Origin: an uncultured Traorella sp.
GTDB taxonomy: Bacteria; Bacillota_I; Bacilli_A; Erysipelotrichales; Erysipelotrichaceae
Direction: 5' to 3'
DNA: 59,717 bases
Assembly: GCA_944324265.1 (NCBI GenBank)
Contig: CALUVS010000009.1
Coordinates: 1-59,717 of the forward strand
A program made the position numbers and the translations under genes. Positions 43,390 to 52,182 of the stretch are shown here, in pieces. Position 1 is the first letter of the stretch. Every line of letters starts with the position of its first letter. A model generated the notes under the pieces. It made no database searches, was not told the DNA's origin, and worked only from the letters and a program-made list of their open reading frames with translations.

Positions 43390-43477
43390 TAGTATAACAT
43401 CAAAGTCCTTTTTAGAAAACAGAAATGCCTTGTGAAAATCCATGAAAATACCTTTATTTCATCACATCTGTTTTCAT
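43390..43477. repeat. 88-bp direct repeat, left copy (target duplication of IS1634-type element)
   Basis: Identical over 88 bp to 45373-45460. Outside the repeats the sequences differ (A/G before, CCC/TAT after). It contains an inner dyad GAAAACAGA ... TCTGTTTTC and overlaps the last base pairs of the yjjI -10 box. Confidence 0.97.
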
Positions 43478-43643
43478 CCCGTTTTTAGAAGTTCTCACTA
43501 GAAATTTCAGAAGTTAATATTTTTTATAGCTCACTTTTATCCCGATTTTATCGGATTTTTTTATTTTCTTATCTTTTTTTTACTCTTTTTTTATTGTATA
43601 ATTATTATAGTGAGTATAGTGAGTATTTTCGGAGGTGCTTCTT

Positions 43644-45323
43644 ATGGCTTTTTTCTTGAAGAAAAATCGTAAAAATAATAAGGTCTATCTTTCCATCGTT
43701 AACAGTTTTTATGAAAGCGATAGAGGCTGTGCTGTCCATGAAACCTTTGCTTCTTTCGGTACGGGCCAATCTCTCATCGATCGTGGTATCGATGATCCCA
43801 TCGCTTATCTCGAAGAAGAGGTCAAGCGTCTTAATTATGAAAAAAATTCTCTTGCCGCTAAAGAAATTTCTGATGTCGCCCCTTATAAGCATGCCGGTCA
43901 TTTCTTATTGAAGGCCGTTCTCAATAAACTCGATGTCGAACCCATCCTGAATGTTTATGATATGACCCGCTGCTTTCATTTCAAACTTTTTGATGTCTTG
44001 TCTGCTCTCATTTTTGCTCGCTGCATCCGACCTTGCAGTAAATATAAGACCTATTTCGAGGTCATCCCCTATCTCGATACACAATATTCTTTTTCTTATG
44101 ATCAGCTCCTTGAAGGTCTGGCTTATCTTGGCGAAAACTATGAAAAGATGGTCGAAATATTTACCAAGCTTACCAAGGAGAAATATGACATCAATACTCA
44201 TACTGAATACTTTGACTGCACCAACTTTTACTTTGAGATAGATAAAGAAGATGAGGACAGAAAAAAAGGGCCCAGCAAGGAAAACAGGAAGGAACCTCTC
44301 ATGGGCATGGGCCTGTTGCTTGATGCCGATCAGATACCTATCGGGATGAAATTGTTTCCGGGAAATGAGAGCGAGAAACCAAAGATACGAGAGGTCATCA
44401 ACGATCTCAAGGTGCAGAATGAAATTGAAGGAAAGATCGTTCAGGTAGCGGATAAAGGGCTGAATTGTGCAAGGAATATATATGAGGCCCTATCAAATCA
44501 TGATGGATATCTGTTTTCCAAGTCATGCAGGCAGCTTCCTGAGACCGAAAAGACTTGGATATTGCTTGAGAATGATTATATTGATGTCAAGGATGAGGAT
44601 GGGCAGGTCCTCTACAGGATCAAGGAATGTATCGACACCTTTCCATACTCCTTTATAGATGATGATGAGAAAAAGATTGTATTTCAGGTAACGGAAAAAA
44701 GGGTAGTGAGCTATAATCCATCCTTGGCCAAGAAGCAATTGCTTGAGATCCAAAGATTAGAAAACAAAGCACAGGAGCTATGTCTATCCAAGGCAAAAAG
44801 AGAAGAATATGGTGAGTGTTCGAAATACGTTATCTTCAAGGGCAAGGATGGTTCAAAAGTGAAGGCAAGCATCAATCGAGAAAAGTTGGATGAAGATAAG
44901 AAATTATGCGGATATAATCTTCTTGTCACCTCAGAGATAACAAAAGATCAGAGGGAGATATATGACACATATCATAATCTATGGCGGATCGAAGAAACAT
45001 TCAGGATCATGAAAAGTGAGCTTGATGCACGGCCGGTCTTCATGAAGACAAAGGAAACAATCTATGGACATTTTCTGATCTGTTATCTATCAGCACTGCT
45101 CATACGATTGCTTCAGATCCGCGAATTAAATGATGAAGAAAGTTATCAGGAAATATATAAGATGATACGAGAATTGAAATATGTTATTGTGGGAAACAAA
45201 TATATCAATATGGCAACGAAACACAAATTATTGGACAAGATCGCCGATAAAACAAAGCTTCCTATAAAAAGTGCAATAATCTCTCAAAAACAATATTCAA
45301 AAATAATGAGCTACAAATTGTAG
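43644..45323 (+). CDS. IS1634 family transposase
   Basis: A DDE transposase of 559 residues, full length for the family. Candidate catalytic residues are the Asp in EYFDCTNFYFE near 194, the Asp in VADKGLNCARN near 268, and the Glu in WRIEETFRIMK near 448. CGGAGGTGCTTCTT precedes ATG 43644, and TATAAT lies near 43596, inside the element. There is no internal stop or frameshift, so it may be active. The stop codon lies within a terminator hairpin. Confidence 0.95.
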   Translation: MAFFLKKNRKNNKVYLSIVNSFYESDRGCAVHETFASFGTGQSLIDRGIDDPIAYLEEEVKRLNYEKNSLAAKEISDVAPYKHAGHFLLKAVLNKLDVEPILNVYDMTRCFHFKLFDVLSALIFARCIRPCSKYKTYFEVIPYLDTQYSFSYDQLLEGLAYLGENYEKMVEIFTKLTKEKYDINTHTEYFDCTNFYFEIDKEDEDRKKGPSKENRKEPLMGMGLLLDADQIPIGMKLFPGNESEKPKIREVINDLKVQNEIEGKIVQVADKGLNCARNIYEALSNHDGYLFSKSCRQLPETEKTWILLENDYIDVKDEDGQVLYRIKECIDTFPYSFIDDDEKKIVFQVTEKRVVSYNPSLAKKQLLEIQRLENKAQELCLSKAKREEYGECSKYVIFKGKDGSKVKASINREKLDEDKKLCGYNLLVTSEITKDQREIYDTYHNLWRIEETFRIMKSELDARPVFMKTKETIYGHFLICYLSALLIRLLQIRELNDEESYQEIYKMIRELKYVIVGNKYINMATKHKLLDKIADKTKLPIKSAIISQKQYSKIMSYKL

Positions 45324-45329
45324 CTCATT
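45306..45329 (+). terminator. Hairpin at the transposase stop
   Basis: ATGAGCTACAA/TTGTAGCTCAT, a perfect 11-bp stem with a 2-nt centre, including the transposase stop codon. The T run after it is short, so termination may be weak. Confidence 0.6.
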
Positions 45330-45372
45330 AACTTTTCTCACTAGAAATTATAGGTAAACCTCCAAAGACAGG

Positions 45373-45460
45373 TAGTATAACATCAAAGTCCTTTTTAGAA
45401 AACAGAAATGCCTTGTGAAAATCCATGAAAATACCTTTATTTCATCACATCTGTTTTCAT
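45373..45460. repeat. 88-bp direct repeat, right copy
   Basis: Identical to 43390-43477; see the left copy. The 107 bp between this copy and the next gene hold nothing I recognise. Confidence 0.97.
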
Positions 45461-45567
45461 TATTCATATTCTCCATATAATAAGACAATGCTGCCGTTTC
45501 CTTATTGCATTACCTAAAACAGCTTATTGCAAATGTCATTTGATTTCAACTATATTTCGATTGAATG

Positions 45568-46053
45568 TCAATGATTGTCTCTTATTCTTTTATAGATTTC
45601 GAATTGTCTTTCTATTTCATCTTCCAAGCTGAGTTTCATACCTTTTGCCTCTAATATACGTTCTATTGCTTGTTCAGGACTAAGTGTATGATATGGGTAA
45701 AATAATCCTCTCAATTCTTTTGGCTTCACAATTTTATAGACTCTAGTTGACGATAATTCATACGTATATGAAAAATATCTATATAAATATCCTATCCAAT
45801 ACATTTCATCTTTTGTATATTTTACTGATCCATATTTTGATTCTTTATATTCTTCTTCGACTTGTTTAATTATATCTTTTGGCTGAATATTCATCTCTAA
45901 AATACTTTCATTATCTATTGTTTTTGCCGCTTTACTGTTCATAAATCTTCGCATAAATATTTCAGAACTCGTTGATGTTAGTTCAATAGAAAGTTCAAAA
46001 GCATTTCCTTGCAAATCACACAATAACAAACCATCTTTATCCATTTTTTTCAT
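45568..46053 (-). CDS. Hypothetical protein, probable partner of the HTH-DUF3990 protein
   Basis: A 161-residue soluble protein with no signal peptide that I cannot assign to a named family. The C-terminal half, with YWIGYLYRYFSYTYE near 93-107 and TLSPEQAIERILEAKG near 129, resembles small helical proteins (DUF3791-like) that often accompany DUF3990 proteins. ATG 46053 follows AAGGTGAAAATA, and the gene begins 18 nt after the HTH-DUF3990 stop. Its position suggests antitoxin or toxin partner; which gene plays which role is open. Confidence 0.7.
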   Translation of the reverse strand: MKKMDKDGLLLCDLQGNAFELSIELTSTSSEIFMRRFMNSKAAKTIDNESILEMNIQPKDIIKQVEEEYKESKYGSVKYTKDEMYWIGYLYRYFSYTYELSSTRVYKIVKPKELRGLFYPYHTLSPEQAIERILEAKGMKLSLEDEIERQFEIYKRIRDNH

Positions 46054-46071
46054 TATTTTCACCTTATTCTT

Positions 46072-46926
46072 TTAAACAAAAATCTCATCAATATATCTGC
46101 CTTTTCCTCTATATTGTATTCTCGCCAATTTCACTTTATCCTCACCAAGTTTAGAATCAGAACTTCGAATCTCTTTATAATAGTTCTTCTCATTATCTGC
46201 AAGATACACACGTTCTACAATTTTTAATTGGGAAACAGCCAAATCATTCACAAAAACATACTGCTTTCCAAGATTTGTAGCTGCTAGACAATGTTTACAT
46301 TGTTCATCCGTTATTTCTCCTTGAATAAAAGAATCAATAATTTTAAACATTCGATTATCTGCTATTGGTGCAATAATATAATCACAATTCCTTGTATTTT
46401 TTATTATATTTTGAACAATTGTATGATTCTTATAATTATCCAAAGCACCTCGATAATATGCTATTGTCATTATCCATTCTTGATCCACAAAATATTCTTT
46501 ACTTTTTAGATTTTGATTATCAAAATCTAAATAATAAACTGATGAACCTTCAAACCCAGAGACAAATGATATCGCCTGAGCATATGTTTCTCCGGTATAA
46601 AAACCTTGTCCAAAATCATTATTTATTCTTCCTGCATGTACATTTAAAGGACCTTCTATAATCCCTTTAGCTCCATGAAACAATAATTTATGATTTGAAG
46701 GCAACTTTTCTATCCATAACATTTCCTTTAATCGGTTTAATTGTATTTTTTTATCAAAAGCGAAATTATATACTCGTTCCAGCAATTGATTCGTAGGCTT
46801 AGTTTTACGAAGCTCATTTCTTGAAATAGTTACCTGTTCTACTCCTAATTGTTCAGCCATTTCACATTGAGTATAACCTAATATTTCTCTTATCGCTTTT
46901 AGATCATCTGCAAAGTTATAATCCAT
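46072..46926 (-). CDS. HTH-DUF3990 fusion protein, putative toxin-antitoxin component
   Basis: A 284-residue protein with an N-terminal XRE-type helix-turn-helix (about 7-62; REILGYTQCEMAEQLGVEQ) fused to a DUF3990-like domain (about 78-240). The latter begins LLFHGAKGIIEGPL and NNDFGQGFYTGETYAQA, a pattern shared with mono-ADP-ribosyltransferase-like folds (His in FHG, aromatic GFYT). DUF3990 genes are often in toxin-antitoxin loci. The fusion could autoregulate through the two 32-bp operators upstream. GAGGTGATGTT precedes ATG 46926. Toxicity is inference. Confidence 0.75.
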   Translation of the reverse strand: MDYNFADDLKAIREILGYTQCEMAEQLGVEQVTISRNELRKTKPTNQLLERVYNFAFDKKIQLNRLKEMLWIEKLPSNHKLLFHGAKGIIEGPLNVHAGRINNDFGQGFYTGETYAQAISFVSGFEGSSVYYLDFDNQNLKSKEYFVDQEWIMTIAYYRGALDNYKNHTIVQNIIKNTRNCDYIIAPIADNRMFKIIDSFIQGEITDEQCKHCLAATNLGKQYVFVNDLAVSQLKIVERVYLADNEKNYYKEIRSSDSKLGEDKVKLARIQYRGKGRYIDEIFV

Positions 46927-46937
46927 AACATCACCTC

Positions 46938-47008
46938 AACTTGTTTATATCATATTACTTAAACAAGTTCAACAATAACTTATTTATATCACATTACTTC
47001 AACAAGTT
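46938..47008. promoter_or_regulatory. Two tandem 32-bp operators over the HTH-DUF3990 promoter
   Basis: Copies at 46938-46969 and 46977-47008 differ at three bases and are spaced 39 bp. Each has arms like AACTTGTTTA/TAAACAAGTT around 12 bp. The minus-strand promoter TTGAAC (46967-46972)-17-TATAAA (46944-46949) lies inside the first copy. This is the classic layout of autorepression. Confidence 0.85.
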
Positions 47009-47044
47009 TCGGGTAAAAAGAGATATCTGAACTTCTCGCAGTGA

Positions 47045-47611
47045 TTATTCCTGACGTTCATGAAACTGCACTGTTTTTTGCTGTGTACAATGCTCACCGA
47101 TGATCTTTTCCATCCAGATCATGTCATACCAGCGCCCAAATTTATATCCGCATTGGTGAAATCTTCCGACAGTCACAAACCCCAAATGTTCATGAAACTG
47201 AGCACTGTTTTTTGTCAGATATTCATCTTCTTTATCCGTATAGCCAATACAGGCATAAAGATTTACAATGCCCATTTCTTTCAATCTTTCTTCAAGAGCC
47301 TCATATATTTTTCTGCCGAATCCACATTTTCTGACAGAGGGATCCAAATATACGCTCAATTCACAAGACCAGTCATATGCTGCTCTTCCGACAAAGGCAT
47401 TGGCATAAGCATAACCAACAACTATTCCCTCTTTTTCAATGACCAAGTAAGGATATTTCTGCGTAATTTTCTGAATACGGCTTTGAAATTCTGAGACAGA
47501 AGGTGAATCATATTCAAAAGTAATCGCTGTATTTTTGACATAATAAGCATAAATCTCGGCTAAACGTTTGGCATCTTCCAATCTGACATCACGAATCATC
47601 ACTGAATCCAT
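47045..47611 (-). CDS. GNAT N-acetyltransferase, phosphinothricin acetyltransferase-like
   Basis: A 188-residue GNAT enzyme of the PAT/Bar-like group. IRDVRLEDAKRLAEIYAYYV at the N-terminus, AITFEYDSPS near 30, and the acetyl-CoA loop VRKCGFGRKIYEAL near 93-106 are visible, and the His-rich HLGFVTVGRFHQCGYKFGRW near 140 is typical. The usual RGxG loop is KCGFG, slightly altered. It could acetylate methionine sulfoximine-like or amino acid substrates. ATG 47611 is chosen because GGAGGAAAAATGC precedes it. Confidence 0.88.
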   Translation of the reverse strand: MDSVMIRDVRLEDAKRLAEIYAYYVKNTAITFEYDSPSVSEFQSRIQKITQKYPYLVIEKEGIVVGYAYANAFVGRAAYDWSCELSVYLDPSVRKCGFGRKIYEALEERLKEMGIVNLYACIGYTDKEDEYLTKNSAQFHEHLGFVTVGRFHQCGYKFGRWYDMIWMEKIIGEHCTQQKTVQFHERQE

Positions 47612-47679
47612 GCATTTTTCCTCCTTATAATTAAACAAAAGTATATCATTCTCATATCAAGAAGTCTATTTATAAAAAA

Positions 47680-47700
47680 AACAGGACATTGCGTCCTGTT
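47680..47700 (-). terminator. Terminator of the MarR-ABC exporter operon
   Basis: AACAGGAC/GTCCTGTT stem with a 5-nt loop and T8 on the minus strand, overlapping the last codon region of the ABC gene. Confidence 0.88.
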
Positions 47701-49567
47701 ATGATAATTCTTCAGCTCCTGTGCATAACTGATAGTATTTGCCTTTTTGAGCCATCAATTCATCGTGATCCCCGCGTTCAATGATTTCACCATGTTCCAG
47801 TACCATGATTGCATTGGAATTACGAACGGTAGACAAACGGTGAGCGATGACAAATACGGTACGTCCGGCCATCAAACGATCCATACCATCCTGAATGATT
47901 GCTTCGGTACGCGTATCAATACTTGAAGTTGCTTCATCCAGGATCAATACAGGCGGATTAGCAACAGCCGCCCTGGCAATCGCCAAAAGCTGTCTTTGTC
48001 CTTGTGACAGATTGCTTCCATCCTGTGTCAAGATCGTATCATAGCCTTGAGGCAAGTGCTTGATAAACTGGTGCGCATTGGCCAGTTTTGCCGCTTCAAT
48101 GACTTCTTCATCCGTTGCATCCAATTTTCCATAGCGAATGTTTTCCATGACACTGGCAGTAAACAAGTGTGTATCCTGCAATACCATCGCCAAGGAACGT
48201 CTCAGATCATCTTTCTTGATCAATTTGATATCAATGCCATCATAAGTAATGCTTCCGGAATTAATGTCATAGAAACGATTGATCAGATTGGTGATTGTTG
48301 TCTTTCCGGCACCTGTACTGCCGACAAAGGCAATTTTCTGTCCCGGCTTCGCAAACAAGTTGATGTGCTTCAATACCGGATGGTTTTCTTCATAGCCGAA
48401 GTTGACATCGTGGAAACGAACATCTCCCTTCATTTCAACCAATTCAAAGCTGTCGCCATGAGGGTGTTTCCAAGCCCAGCGCTGTGTGCGTTCTTCACAT
48501 TCCACAAGCTTGCCGTCAACTTCCTTGACATTGACCAATGTGACCTTACCGTTATCTACTTCCGGCTGTTCATCAATTAACTGGAAGATACGTTCTGCAC
48601 CGGCCAAAGCAGCTAAAATGGCATTCATCTGCTGAGACATATTGACGATTGGCTGAGAGAAGCTTCGTGTGTAAAGCAAGAAGCTGGCTAATGAACCGAT
48701 ATCCAAGCGTCCGCCGATAACTTCGATGGCACCGAATGCCGCAATAACAGCATAAGTAATATAGTACAGGTTTCCCATGATCGGCATGACAATGGATGCA
48801 TATGTATTGGCATCAGTAGAAACCTTACGCAATTCTTCATTGATTTCATCAAAGCGCTCAATAACTTCTTCTTCGTGATTAAATACTTTGACAACTTTGA
48901 CACCTTCAAACATTTCTTCGATGTAAGCATTGCAGTTGCCGACTTCTTTCTGACGAAGATTGAAGTATTTGCGTGACAATCCTCCCAATGTCTTAACAAC
49001 TAGGATCATAATAATGGCCATAAAGAAGATAAACAATGTCAATCGGACAGAAATGACCAACATCATGACCATGGTTCCGACAACAGTGACCAAAGAGGAA
49101 ATCAAGGCTGTAAATCCTTCACTCATCGCTTCACGGATCGTATCGACATCATTGGTAAAACGAGACATCAAATCACCGTGAGGATTGGTATCATAAAATT
49201 TGATTGGAAGATCCTGCATGTTGTTAAATAAGTCTTCACGAATCTTATTCAAAGCTCCATTGGAAATCTTGACCATCAAACGCTTGTAGAAATAAGTAGA
49301 TAATACCCCAGAAGCATAAATCAAGATCATCTGGAAGATCATCGCAATAAAGTTTGTATAAACACGGGCTTCCTCAGGTGTTCCGATCATCGGCACAATG
49401 GCTTCATTGATAATCGGACGAACAAAATAATTTCCTAAGACCTGTGCCCCGCTGGAAACTAAAACAAGCAAGATAACTAATATGAGCTGCAGCTTATTGC
49501 TGGCCATATAAGAAATAATACGCATCAGTGTTCTGGCAGGATCTTGTGGTTTGAAATCATTTCTCAT
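47699..49567 (-). CDS. Heterodimeric ABC exporter, subunit with consensus ATPase site
   Basis: A 622-residue half-transporter: six membrane segments in residues 1-335, then an ATPase domain with Walker A GSTGAGKTT near 415, signature LSQGQRQ near 521 and Walker B LILDEATSSID near 540 with the catalytic Glu present. An insertion of about 30 residues (ECEERTQRWAWKHPHGD) precedes the ATPase domain. With the next gene (4-nt ATGA overlap) it forms a LmrCD/TM287-288-like multidrug or lipid exporter. Last gene of the MarR operon. Confidence 0.93.
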   Translation of the reverse strand: MRNDFKPQDPARTLMRIISYMASNKLQLILVILLVLVSSGAQVLGNYFVRPIINEAIVPMIGTPEEARVYTNFIAMIFQMILIYASGVLSTYFYKRLMVKISNGALNKIREDLFNNMQDLPIKFYDTNPHGDLMSRFTNDVDTIREAMSEGFTALISSLVTVVGTMVMMLVISVRLTLFIFFMAIIMILVVKTLGGLSRKYFNLRQKEVGNCNAYIEEMFEGVKVVKVFNHEEEVIERFDEINEELRKVSTDANTYASIVMPIMGNLYYITYAVIAAFGAIEVIGGRLDIGSLASFLLYTRSFSQPIVNMSQQMNAILAALAGAERIFQLIDEQPEVDNGKVTLVNVKEVDGKLVECEERTQRWAWKHPHGDSFELVEMKGDVRFHDVNFGYEENHPVLKHINLFAKPGQKIAFVGSTGAGKTTITNLINRFYDINSGSITYDGIDIKLIKKDDLRRSLAMVLQDTHLFTASVMENIRYGKLDATDEEVIEAAKLANAHQFIKHLPQGYDTILTQDGSNLSQGQRQLLAIARAAVANPPVLILDEATSSIDTRTEAIIQDGMDRLMAGRTVFVIAHRLSTVRNSNAIMVLEHGEIIERGDHDELMAQKGKYYQLCTGAEELS

Positions 49568-51297
49568 TCGCTGATTCCCCCTTTCATCTGTGAATTATAT
49601 ACTTCCTGATAAATTGCATTGGTCTTCAGCAATTCTTCATGAGTTCCGATTGCATCAATCTGTCCGTCATCCATGACAATGATACGATCAGAATCCTGAA
49701 TGGAAGCAATACGCTGTGCAATGATCAAAGTAGTTGTATCTTTCAATTCTCTGCGGAATGCTGCACGAATCGAAGCATCCGTTGCCATATCGACTGCACT
49801 TGTAGAATCATCCAGAATAATGATCTTCGGTTTCTTCAATAAAGCACGGGCAATACACAAACGCTGTTTCTGACCGCCGGAAACATTGCTTCCGCCCTGT
49901 TCCAGCCAAGTATCATAGCGATTTGGGAAGCTCATGATAAAGTCATGAGCACAAGCCTGTTTGCAGGCTTCCACAATTTCTTCATGAGTGGCATTTTTAT
50001 TTCCCCATCGCAAGTTTTCTTCAATTGTACCGCTGAACAAGACATTTTTCTGCAATACCATACCGACAGCATCACGCAGCACTTCAATGTCATATTCACG
50101 TACATCTCTGCCTCCGACGGTCACACTTCCTTCGCTGACATCATACAGACGCGGAATCAGCTGCACCAAGCTTGTCTTCGCAGAACCAGTACCGCCGATG
50201 ATCCCAATTGTTTCTCCGCTCTTGATGCTTAAATTGATGTGACTTAATACAGGTTCACCTGTTCCTTTTTTATAAGCAAAGGTGACATCCTTGAATTCAA
50301 TAGAACCATCTTTGATTTCATCAGTAACAGCATTTTCTTTGTTCTGAATATCAATTTCTTCATTCAATACTTCAACAATACGTTCAAAGGAAGCACTGGA
50401 GATCAAGATATTGACAAAGATCATAGAAAGCATCATCAATGCCATTAAGATCTGAGAAATATAAGTGATGAAACTCATCAATTCCCCTTCCAGCATTGTT
50501 CCGTCCATGACTAAATCACCGCCGAACCACAATACTAAGATAATACATAAATAAGTGGAGAACTGCATCAAAGGCATATTCAGAATAATGACTCTTTCTG
50601 CCTTCATACTTGTTTCCATCAATTCATCATTGCTTTTCTTAAATTTCAGTTTTTCATAAGCACTGCGCACAAATGCTTTGACAACACGAATGGAAATTAA
50701 GTTTTCTTGAATAGAAGCATTCAATGCATCATATTTCTTCAGCATCTTTTCAAACATAGGAAAAGAAATCTTGATGATCAAATAAAGTGAAATACCTAAA
50801 ATAGGTACGACCAAGAAGAATATCATGACAAGTTCTGCATTGATATTCATTGCTAAGATCATCGTAACAATCAGCATCATCGGACTTCTGATTGCTGTTT
50901 TATTCAACATCATAAACATATTCTGCACATTGTTGGTATCCGTTGTAGCACGAGTAATCAATGATGCAGTAGAGAATTTGTCAATATTGGCAAATGAAAA
51001 CATCTGAATTTTGTCAAACAGAGCTTTACGAATATTCGCTCCAAATCCCATGCCGGCCTTTGCAGATAAACGGGATGCCATAGCTCCCATTGATAAAGAT
51101 ACCAGTGCCATCACCAGCATCATGCCGCCTACTTTAAACACATAGTCTAAATCACGGTTGGCAATCCCCACATCCACGATTCTAGACATCAGAAAAGGCA
51201 TTAAAATTTCAAGTATAGCTTCGATCACAACACATCCGATGCAGGCCAAAACATACTTCCCATATCCTTTTAATAAAGGCTTTAGTGTTTTAATCAT
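49564..51297 (-). CDS. Heterodimeric ABC exporter, subunit with degenerate ATPase site
   Basis: A 577-residue half-transporter with six membrane segments and an ATPase domain: Walker A GGTGSAKTS near 364, signature VSGGQKQR near 473, Walker B IIILDDSTSAVD near 493. The catalytic Glu is Asp (DD for DE), which marks the degenerate half of an asymmetric heterodimer. It overlaps the MarR gene by 8 nt and the partner subunit by 4 nt, so all three are made together. The substrate is unknown. Confidence 0.93.
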   Translation of the reverse strand: MIKTLKPLLKGYGKYVLACIGCVVIEAILEILMPFLMSRIVDVGIANRDLDYVFKVGGMMLVMALVSLSMGAMASRLSAKAGMGFGANIRKALFDKIQMFSFANIDKFSTASLITRATTDTNNVQNMFMMLNKTAIRSPMMLIVTMILAMNINAELVMIFFLVVPILGISLYLIIKISFPMFEKMLKKYDALNASIQENLISIRVVKAFVRSAYEKLKFKKSNDELMETSMKAERVIILNMPLMQFSTYLCIILVLWFGGDLVMDGTMLEGELMSFITYISQILMALMMLSMIFVNILISSASFERIVEVLNEEIDIQNKENAVTDEIKDGSIEFKDVTFAYKKGTGEPVLSHINLSIKSGETIGIIGGTGSAKTSLVQLIPRLYDVSEGSVTVGGRDVREYDIEVLRDAVGMVLQKNVLFSGTIEENLRWGNKNATHEEIVEACKQACAHDFIMSFPNRYDTWLEQGGSNVSGGQKQRLCIARALLKKPKIIILDDSTSAVDMATDASIRAAFRRELKDTTTLIIAQRIASIQDSDRIIVMDDGQIDAIGTHEELLKTNAIYQEVYNSQMKGGISE

Positions 51298-51724
51298 CTT
51301 CTCTCACCTCTTTCATCCTTTCGCTCAAGCGCATAAGCATATCATAAAATAATTGTTTTTCTTCTTCACTCAGACATGAAAACAGCCAATCATCAAATTC
51401 AAAAAAACGGCGAGCACAGTTTTCTGCACTCTTTTCTCCTTTTTCCGTTACCTGAATAATAGTTCTGCGCATATCTTCATCACAGCTTTTCTTTACGACC
51501 AAGCCTTTGCGTTCCAAGCGTTTCACACTTGTCGCAACGGTCGGCGCAGAAACCTGCAGATAATCGGCAATCTCTTTCTGCGTACAATTGCCATTTCTGA
51601 CCAAACAAGCCAAAATCGGAAATTGCCCATAAAATAAGCCTTCATCCTCTGTGATTTTGCGAATTTGTTTTGCATGTGTATGATTGAAGTTGTCCAAACC
51701 ATGAATAATTTCATGATACCTCAT
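51290..51724 (-). CDS. MarR family transcriptional regulator
   Basis: A 144-residue winged-helix repressor. NCTQKEIADYLQVSAPTVAT near 46-65 is the recognition HTH, and KGLVVKKSCDEDMRRT near 73-88 the wing. The first gene of a three-gene operon with the two ABC exporter subunits, it likely represses that operon until a drug-like ligand binds. GGAGGGGGTGAGCGA precedes ATG 51724. Candidate operators lie just upstream. Confidence 0.93.
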   Translation of the reverse strand: MRYHEIIHGLDNFNHTHAKQIRKITEDEGLFYGQFPILACLVRNGNCTQKEIADYLQVSAPTVATSVKRLERKGLVVKKSCDEDMRRTIIQVTEKGEKSAENCARRFFEFDDWLFSCLSEEEKQLFYDMLMRLSERMKEVREDD

Positions 51725-51745
51725 TCGCTCACCCCCTCCATTTAA

Positions 51746-51804
51746 TTAGCCGACTAACAATTATCCGACTAAACAAGTTTATGCTTTTTGTACATTTTTG
51801 TCAA
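51746..51804 (-). promoter_or_regulatory. Promoter and MarR operators of the ABC exporter operon
   Basis: On the minus strand TTGACA (51799-51804), 17 bp, TAAACT (51776-51781). Just downstream are two 12-bp sites spaced 15 bp, TTAGTCGGATAA (51761-51772) and TTAGTCGGCTAA (51746-51757), each with TTAG/(C or A)TAA arms. Binding there would cover the start of transcription. Confidence 0.65.
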
Positions 51805-52182
51805 GATGATTCGACAAAGGAATAGAAAATAATGAAACATGAAAAAAAGATATCACTCTGATATGAGGATATCTTCATTCTGAATGTATTTTTGAAAACA
51901 AATTCATCACTTGAATGATTGTAGCTAGACAAATTGCAAAAGATGAGTTTTCTCCAACAGGATATATTTCCTATTCATCATTAATCCAGACTGTTTTCAT
52001 TCAGCAGAAAATCATAAACGCTCATGATCAGCACCCCATCATCGTTGTAATACGGGACATCTATCATACTTAGACTTTTCTTTTAATTTCCCAATCAAGT
52101 TCCTTCTTTTGCTGAAAATTTATGCGAGTTATCGCAATTTTATCCAATAGAATCAATCACAGAAATATTTTTCCGGCATTTT
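51805..52182. other. Gene-poor stretch with possible coding remnants
   Basis: No credible gene. On the minus strand 51842-51875 forms a hairpin (AAGATATC/GATATCTT with an inner CTC/GAG) followed by seven T residues, so it is a probable terminator for transcripts coming from 52183 or beyond. A 28-codon minus-strand ORF at 51981-52067 (begins MIDVPYYNDDGV) lacks a ribosome site and looks like a remnant at most. Confidence 0.4.

Larger units (their letters stand above)
43478..45372 (+). mobile_element. IS1634-family insertion sequence
   Basis: A 1895-bp element with one transposase gene, bounded by imperfect terminal inverted repeats: CCCGTTTTTAGAAGTT at the left against CCTGTCTTTGGAGGTT as the complement of the right end (12 of 16 match). 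TTCTCACTAGAAATT occurs near both ends in direct orientation (43492-43506 and 45335-45349). A CCGAT/ATCGG hairpin with a T run (43542-43562) near the left end could block incoming transcription. The 88-bp target duplication agrees with the long, variable duplications known for IS1634 and IS1549. Confidence 0.9.

Noticed and set aside
43492-43506. TTCTCACTAGAAATT as terminal inverted repeat of the IS
   Set aside because: The two copies are in the same orientation and 14-23 bp inside the ends; the weaker CCNGTNTTT pair at the true ends fits better as terminal repeat.
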